A DNA stretch of 64,000 bases from JAJVID01 sp963743425. GTDB lineage: Bacteria; Acidobacteriota; Blastocatellia; RBC074. A model generated the notes under the pieces. That model saw nothing but the letters and a program-made list of their open reading frames with translations. It searched no databases and was not told the DNA's origin. Numbering within the stretch: position 1 is the stretch's first letter; each line of letters begins with the position of its first letter. The position numbers were made by a program, and so were the translations under genes. The DNA lies in contig CAVUPU010000007.1 in assembly GCA_963743425.1 (NCBI GenBank), forward strand, positions 62,001-126,000. Direction: 5' to 3'. Shown here piece by piece: positions 58,924 through 64,000 of this stretch.

Positions 58924-59841
58924 ATGATGAAGAAAAGAACTTTGCGAGTAGCGGCTTTCGCCGCGCTTTGCCTGACGCTTTGGATGTTGATGCTCACTGA
59001 AGCGATGGCGCAGTATCAGACCTCTCCTTCAGCCACTGCGCAGGCGATTACCGAGAATCCGGTGAAGAAAGCTTTGAAAGAGGGCAAGGTCGTGATTGGC
59101 GCGACTGTGACGGCGGCCAACCCGGACATCGCGGCGACGCTGGCTGGCGCGGGCTTCGATTTCCTGTGGATTGAGATGGAGCACAGCCCGCTGACTCTCG
59201 AAACCGTGCGATCCATGATTTTGGCCACGCGAGACTTGAAGGCCATGCCTTTCACACGGGTCCCGGTCAATGAACCCTGGATGGCTAAACGAGTGCTCGA
59301 CATAGGCAGCCTCGGTGTGATCTTCCCTTTCACCAGCACTCGTGAATTGGCGGAACAGGCGGTGAAATCCTGCAAGTATCCGCCTCAAGGCATTCGCGGC
59401 TTTGGCGCGGCGCTGGCCGCATCGCGCTGGGGAATGAGCGGGAGCGACTATGCGAAGTTCGCCAATGAGAATGTCCTGGTGGTGGTCATCATCGAGCAGA
59501 AACAGGCCATCGATCACATCGAGGAGATCGCTTCCGTGCCGGGCGTTGACGTGCTGTTCATTGGCGTCAACGATCTCTCGTTCTCTCTCGGCGTGGGCGG
59601 AAAGACGAATGACCCGATCGTCGAAGAGGCGGTGAGCAAAGTCCTCGCGGCGGGTAAAAAGCACAACATCCCGGTGGGTTACCCGGCGGGCAATCCCGTC
59701 GAAGTCAACAAGCGCATCGCGCAAGGCTTCCGCTTCTTCCAGGCGTCGAGCGATTTGGCTTTGATGGGAGCCGGCGCGCGTGACCTGCTCTCCAAAATAC
59801 AGCGGGATGAGATCGGCGCGCCGAAATCGAATCCCAAATAA
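58924..59841 (+). CDS. HpcH/HpaI-family aldolase with signal peptide
   Basis: A 305-residue protein. The ATG at 58924 follows a gaggagac site; a signal peptide (AFAALCLTLWMLMLTEAMAQ) precedes the barrel. Family motifs: FLWIEMEHSPLTLE (base His and metal Glu region), GSLGVIFPF, GIRGFGAALAASRWG and VLFIGVNDLSFSLG. Known members are class II pyruvate aldolases acting on 2-keto-3-deoxy acids in the cytosol; export is unusual and may mark a different role. Downstream is a truncated gene, then an amidase-type hydrolase. Confidence 0.88.
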   Translation: MMKKRTLRVAAFAALCLTLWMLMLTEAMAQYQTSPSATAQAITENPVKKALKEGKVVIGATVTAANPDIAATLAGAGFDFLWIEMEHSPLTLETVRSMILATRDLKAMPFTRVPVNEPWMAKRVLDIGSLGVIFPFTSTRELAEQAVKSCKYPPQGIRGFGAALAASRWGMSGSDYAKFANENVLVVVIIEQKQAIDHIEEIASVPGVDVLFIGVNDLSFSLGVGGKTNDPIVEEAVSKVLAAGKKHNIPVGYPAGNPVEVNKRIAQGFRFFQASSDLALMGAGARDLLSKIQRDEIGAPKSNPK

Positions 59842-59845
59842 ATCC

Positions 59846-60186
59846 GTGAAACTCGAATTCACGCCATTGCTTCAGGTTCAGCGCGACCTTTACCGCCTGC
59901 CGCGCGGGATGGAGCGGTTTCGCGCTTACCTACAATGGCTCAAGAGGGTTATGCGATGGCGATGGCCGGTTGCTCAAAACCATCACTTGACGACGACGAA
60001 CTTGAATACGCGCGCGAGGTGATCGCTCCGAACCTGGACACGAAAGATTATGGCGCCATTATTACGAGCCTGTTCGGAGACGTGGCCGCGGCTTCACTTG
60101 GTTACACGCCGCCCGGTTTGAGCGCACGCGCGGGTTTCGCGCTGGCTTTACATAATGCGCGACTCATGTTGTCCGAAAAATCATAG
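59846..60186 (+). pseudogene. Internally deleted gene of an unknown conserved family
   Basis: GTG 59846 opens a frame (KLEFTPLLQVQRDLYRLPRG … ERFRAYL) that looks like a true N-terminus; about 30 codons on, a second frame takes over (MAQEGYAMAMAGCSKPSLDDD … PGLSARAGFALALHNARLML) that looks like a true C-terminus. As I recall the family, intact members have about 150 more residues between these parts, so the middle has been deleted and the ends joined out of frame near 59930. Family recall is from memory and unverified. Confidence 0.6.
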
Positions 60187-60195
60187 GAGAAGCCG

Positions 60196-61512
60196 ATGAA
60201 TCGCCGGGAGTTCAACCTTAATCTGTTATGTGCGGCGGGCGCTTTCGCATCGCCTTTCCCGCAATCAACAATGCAGCTCCGTGTCAACGGTCAGCGAGTC
60301 AGCGACCATCTGCGCGAGCTATCGGAGTTCGGCAAAAACCCGCAGGGCGGCGTCAGCCGTGTCGCCTACAGCGAGGCCGATCTGAAGGGACGCGAATACG
60401 CGATGAAGTTGATGCGCGAGGCGAAATTGGACGTGAGTATTGACGCCGCGGGCAACATCATCGGGCGGCGCGCGGGCAATGAAACGAGCTTGAAATCCCT
60501 GGTCATCGGCTCGCACATCGACTCCGTGCCGGAAGGCGGCAACTACGACGGAGACGTCGGCTCGATGGGCGCGATCGAGGTCGCGCATACGCTGGCCGAG
60601 AACAACGTCGCGCTGCGCCATCCGCTCGAAGTGATCATCTTTCAGAACGAGGAGGGCGGGACGATCGGCAGCCACGCCATCGCCGCCGGATTGACTGAGA
60701 AGGAGTTGAGCCTCGTCACAAACAGCCGCAAGACCATTCGCGAAGGCGTCAAGTTCATCGGCGGCGATCCGGACAAGCTCGCCAGCGTGGTTCGCAAGCC
60801 CGGCGACATCACGGCCTACGTCGAACTGCACATCGAGCAGGGCGCCGTTCTCTATTCCGAGAAGATCAATATCGGCGTGGTCGAAGGCATTGTCGGCATC
60901 AACTGGTGGGACGTGACGATCGAAGGCTTCGCCAATCACGCGGGCACGACGCCGATGAATCAGCGGCGCGACGCGCTGCTCGCGGCGGCCAAATACGTCG
61001 AAGCCGTCAACCGCGTGGTGACCAGCGTTCCGGGCCGTCAGGTCGGCACGGTCGGCAAGATTCAAGCCTTTCCCGGCGCTTACAACGTCATCCCTGGCAA
61101 AGTCACGACGAGTCTGGGGCTGCGCGATCTCGACGCGGCGAAGACGAAAACTCTGTTTGAAAAAATTCTGCTCGAGGTTCGACAGATCGAGAAAACTACA
61201 GGGACGAAGTTTGAATTCAAGCAGACCAACTCGACTCCTCCCGCGCCGACCGACGTTCGCGTTCGCCGCGTGATTGACGAAGCGGCCAAACTGCTCGGAT
61301 TCACGACCAAATTCATGCCGAGCGGCGCCGGCCACGACGCGCAGGAGATGGCGCATCTGGCGCCCGTAGGGATGATCTTCGTTCCGAGCGTTGACGGCGT
61401 CAGCCATAGCCCGCGCGAGTTTTCACGCCCCGAAGACATAGCGAATGGAACAAACGTGTTGCTGCACACGATGCTCAAACTCGACTCGATGAAGTTGACC
61501 GAAACCAGATGA
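60196..61512 (+). CDS. Zn-dependent N-carbamoyl-amino-acid/allantoate-type amidohydrolase (M20 family)
   Basis: A 438-residue enzyme. The ATG follows an aggagaag site; the start RREFNLNLLCAAGAFA looks like a Tat-type signal (Arg-Arg), so it is probably exported. Metal motifs: IGSHIDSVPEGG (His), NYDGDVG (bridging Asp), FQNEEGG (Glu pair), LHIEQG (His) and GVSHSPREF (final His). The FANHAGTTPMNQRRDAL segment is typical of AmaB/HyuC and allantoate amidohydrolases. It cleaves N-carbamoyl or related amides; exact substrate open. Part of the plus-strand catabolic group. Confidence 0.9.
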   Translation: MNRREFNLNLLCAAGAFASPFPQSTMQLRVNGQRVSDHLRELSEFGKNPQGGVSRVAYSEADLKGREYAMKLMREAKLDVSIDAAGNIIGRRAGNETSLKSLVIGSHIDSVPEGGNYDGDVGSMGAIEVAHTLAENNVALRHPLEVIIFQNEEGGTIGSHAIAAGLTEKELSLVTNSRKTIREGVKFIGGDPDKLASVVRKPGDITAYVELHIEQGAVLYSEKINIGVVEGIVGINWWDVTIEGFANHAGTTPMNQRRDALLAAAKYVEAVNRVVTSVPGRQVGTVGKIQAFPGAYNVIPGKVTTSLGLRDLDAAKTKTLFEKILLEVRQIEKTTGTKFEFKQTNSTPPAPTDVRVRRVIDEAAKLLGFTTKFMPSGAGHDAQEMAHLAPVGMIFVPSVDGVSHSPREFSRPEDIANGTNVLLHTMLKLDSMKLTETR

Positions 61513-61686
61513 AGTCGCCGGCGCCGTCGGCGGCATTGGCCGCTCCGGACTCGCATTTCCAGCGCGCCAATCGCTGTGTGGCCCTGTTCGCAGAAGAGTT
61601 GCGGGGCGGCGAAGCCACGCCTATACTTACCAACCGGTCAGTCGTCTCACATTCCTTGAAGATAAAACGAGAGAGGGGCAAGCGTT

Positions 61687-63045
61687 TTGGGAAAACACTG
61701 GATTGACACTTTTTCGCGGCTGGTAGAACGGCTCGTGCCCGATGCGATCACGACATCCGTCATTCTGATGATCGCGGTTTCGATCATTTCGCTTTCGATC
61801 GGCAATTCCGTGACGGCGACCATCGACGCCTACTACAAGGGGCTTTGGATGCTGTTGGCCTTCACGATGCAGATGACGCTGATCCTGGTGCTCAGCCTCA
61901 TCCTGGCTTCGACGCCCGCATTCAAAAAGGCGGTGGTGACGCTTTCGCGCATTCCCAAAACCTCCGCCCAGGTAGTGGCTCTGGCGGTCTTAAGCGCCGC
62001 CTTCGTCTCCTATCTCAACTGGGGTCTGGGTCTCGCCCTCGGACCGATGATCGCGATCCATTTTTGCAGAGAAGCGGAGCGCAAAGGCATCCGGGTCGAT
62101 TTCCTTTTTATGTTGGCGACCCTCGCGGGGGCCGGGGCGGTCTGGCAATTCGGACTCTCCGCCAGCGCCCCGCTGCTCATGGCGACGCCGGGTCATTTCC
62201 TCCAGCAGACTACCGGGATCATGACACTCGGTTCCACGATCTGGTCTCCGGCCTCGATCATCCTTGTCATTACCTTTATCCTCGCCGTGATCGTCGCGGG
62301 CCGTCTGTTCATGCCGAAGAATGTCCGGCAAATTTCCGAATTCCCGGAGTCCAACAAACTAGGCGAATCAGCCGCAGCCTCTGATGACGCTTCGCCGGAG
62401 AAGCCACTCGTCGCGCTCAGCTTCGCCCAGTGGTTGGAGCGGAGTTCCATTGTCGTGGCGGCGCTTTGCTTCGCGCTGATCTGCTGGCTCTACTACCATT
62501 TCTTCACGAGGAAGCTGAGCCTCGACATCAACTCGGTCAACACGATCATCCTGCTCTTCGGTTTGCTGTTACACCGGAACGTGGCGCGATTCACGAACGC
62601 GCTCCGGGAAGCGATCGTGTCGAGCTGGCCGATTGTGGTGATGTATCACCTCTACGCCGGCGTGGCCGGTCTGATCCAATTCACCCCGGTCGGCGAATTC
62701 CTGGCCGGGTTGGCCGACCCCATCTTGACCACATACTCATTTCCTTTGCTGACGGCTCTGATCAGCACGGTGGTCGCAGTCTTCATTCCGACCAGCGGAG
62801 GGCAATGGCTGATTCAGGGCTTCGTGACCGTGAAGGCGGCGGCAGTCGTCGGCGTGACCGCCCAGCGAGGATTGCTGGCCCTGAGCGTTGGCGATCACAT
62901 GGGCAATCTGATCTCGCCGTTCTGGGCCGTGGTGGGAGCGGGAATCGCCCGCGTGGATTTCAGATTGGTCTTCGGCTACCGCCTGATATTCGCAGTCATC
63001 TGGTTCTTGTTCGGCGTGGCGGCCTTCACATTCCTTCCCTGCTGA
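61687..63045 (+). CDS. Short-chain fatty acid transporter (AtoE-like)
   Basis: A 452-residue membrane protein with about twelve hydrophobic segments. It matches the TIGR00366/AtoE family: SRLVERLVPDAITTSVILM, SYLNWGLGLALGPMIA, FIPTSGGQWLIQGF and GDHMGNLISPFW. Start is a TTG at 61687 preceded by gagaggggc; the 61513-61686 gap holds no other gene. Imports short-chain fatty acids such as acetoacetate or butyrate. It directly precedes a family III CoA-transferase, which would activate the imported acid. Confidence 0.88.
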   Translation: MGKHWIDTFSRLVERLVPDAITTSVILMIAVSIISLSIGNSVTATIDAYYKGLWMLLAFTMQMTLILVLSLILASTPAFKKAVVTLSRIPKTSAQVVALAVLSAAFVSYLNWGLGLALGPMIAIHFCREAERKGIRVDFLFMLATLAGAGAVWQFGLSASAPLLMATPGHFLQQTTGIMTLGSTIWSPASIILVITFILAVIVAGRLFMPKNVRQISEFPESNKLGESAAASDDASPEKPLVALSFAQWLERSSIVVAALCFALICWLYYHFFTRKLSLDINSVNTIILLFGLLLHRNVARFTNALREAIVSSWPIVVMYHLYAGVAGLIQFTPVGEFLAGLADPILTTYSFPLLTALISTVVAVFIPTSGGQWLIQGFVTVKAAAVVGVTAQRGLLALSVGDHMGNLISPFWAVVGAGIARVDFRLVFGYRLIFAVIWFLFGVAAFTFLPC

Positions 63046-63084
63046 ATCAGTCGCTGCTAAATCGGGGAGGAAGAGGAACAGATC

Positions 63085-64000
63085 ATGAACGATGGCCAGA
63101 ACATACTCTCCGGGTTGCGCGTGATCAATTGCGGCGCCTACATCGCCGGGCCGGCCGCCGCGACCATTATGTCCGATTTCGGCGCGGAGGTGATCAAGAT
63201 CGAGCGACCACCGCACGGCGACCCGTATCGCCGCCTCTCTTTTCTCCCAGGCATGCCGGCTTCGGAGCATAACTATTGCTGGATGCTCGACGCCCGCAAC
63301 AAAAAGAGCCTCGCGCTCGACCTTCAAGAGGAGGCGGGGCGCGATGTGTTGCGCCGCCTGGTGGCCACCGCCGACGTTTTCATCACCAACTACCCGCCCG
63401 AGATCGCCCACAGGCTTCAGGTAAGCTACGAAGAATTCGCCGAGATCAACCCGCGTTTGATCTTCGCGCACATCACCGGCTACGGCGAGGAGGGCAACGA
63501 CGTCAACCAACCGGGCTATGACACGACGGCGTATTGGGCGCGTTCGGGTTTGACCGGCCTGATCTTCGATCTGACGGCGCAAACCGGCGCGACGCCCAGC
63601 GGGTCGGGTGATCATCCGGTCTCGCTGGCGATGTTCGGCTCGATCATGCTGGCGCTTTATCAACGCCAGATGACCGGGCGCGGCGCGAAGGTCACGACCT
63701 CGCTGATGGCGACAGGCGCCTGGAGCAACAGTTGTCAGATACAGGCCGCGATGGTCGGCGCAACGTTCCCAATCCGGCGGCCGCGCTTCATCGCGCTCAA
63801 CCCGCTGGTCAATCAATACCAGACGCGCGACTCTCGGCGGTTCATGTTCTGCTGCATCAACACGGCCAATGATTGGGGGCGGATTTGCCGCGCGATCGGC
63901 CGTCCGGAGTTGACCGATGACCCGCGCTACGCCACAGCCGAGGCCCGTTCGCGGAACAGCGAAGAGGTGGTCGCCCTGCTCGATGAAGCGATTGGCGGCA
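63085..64000 (+). CDS. Family III (CaiB/BaiF) CoA-transferase, 3' end cut by the window
   Basis: The first 305 residues are visible. The start ATG at 63085 follows a ggggaggaag site. Family motifs: LSGLRVINCGAYIAGPAAAT, SDFGAEVIKIERPPHGD, DARNKKSLALDLQ, ADVFITNYPPE and HITGYGEEG. At the place of the usual nucleophile Asp (VDxSLxD) the sequence reads VTTSLMATGAW, so the classical Asp appears absent; I recall this variant in some subgroups, but it is unverified. Together with the fatty acid transporter it suggests uptake and CoA activation of a carboxylic acid. Confidence 0.88.
   Translation, partial: MNDGQNILSGLRVINCGAYIAGPAAATIMSDFGAEVIKIERPPHGDPYRRLSFLPGMPASEHNYCWMLDARNKKSLALDLQEEAGRDVLRRLVATADVFITNYPPEIAHRLQVSYEEFAEINPRLIFAHITGYGEEGNDVNQPGYDTTAYWARSGLTGLIFDLTAQTGATPSGSGDHPVSLAMFGSIMLALYQRQMTGRGAKVTTSLMATGAWSNSCQIQAAMVGATFPIRRPRFIALNPLVNQYQTRDSRRFMFCCINTANDWGRICRAIGRPELTDDPRYATAEARSRNSEEVVALLDEAIGG

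Overview
The window looks like one chromosomal contig from a high-GC Gram-negative bacterium, most likely an acidobacterium of the Blastocatellia type. This is inference from gene style: an ADOP/MacB-like permease remnant, many TPR and FHA proteins, secreted peptidases, TonB C-terminal domains, and palindromic repeats in almost every intergenic gap. No rRNA or other phylogenetic marker is present. At least five genes are each broken by what looks like a single-base indel (alpha-2-macroglobulin, a TPR protein, rhomboid, NurA, a zinc-ribbon ORF), which suggests uncorrected assembly errors at least as much as true pseudogenes.

Layout. 0.2-7 kb: a giant bacterial alpha-2-macroglobulin and a small secreted protein. 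7.2-9.2 kb: an AT-richer two-gene ATPase/TOPRIM-like cassette that resembles anti-phage systems. 9.2-17.5 kb: LarC, an AtuA-like protein, a secreted metallo-beta-lactamase-fold protein, an amino-acid permease with a TPR protein, and an M48-FHA membrane protein. 17.5-25.8 kb: gmhA, a three-gene AT-richer island ending in a PIN-like nuclease, a LolA-like/TlpA/TonB fusion, a conserved unknown, an IMPase-family phosphatase and an aminotransferase whose 5' end was replaced by a small mobile element. 25.8-28.1 kb: a degraded island. 28.4-32 kb: NAD kinase, rhomboid and a PolI-type polymerase. 32-41.5 kb: housekeeping and secreted proteins plus a solitary TnpB. 41.6-45.8 kb: a three-gene operon encoding a winged-helix protein, a membrane protein and a CHAT-protease/STAND-NTPase/TPR protein, the best candidate for an undescribed immune-like system. 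46-55.6 kb: asparaginase and a six-gene signalling cluster (Ser/Thr kinase, FHA readers, SpoIIE-type phosphatase, PrsW-like protease, RDD and TPR membrane proteins). 55.9-56.3 kb: tRNA-Ile(CAU) split by a group I intron. 57.5-64 kb: amidohydrolase, HpaI-type aldolase, N-carbamoyl-amino-acid-type hydrolase, short-chain fatty acid transporter and a CoA-transferase running off the end.

Repeats are the second theme. One palindrome family (arm atcagtaccgcgagcggtag) lies inside three coding regions, always in the same reading frame, so it adds a peptide to the protein, as the Rickettsia palindromic elements do. A 289-bp element with 17-bp terminal inverted repeats and 10-bp target duplications occurs twice, nearly identical. 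Other families are tandem 7-8-mers arranged as inverted pairs between genes, and a GTAGTCCCGCC palindrome found both between genes and inside the alpha-2-macroglobulin gene.
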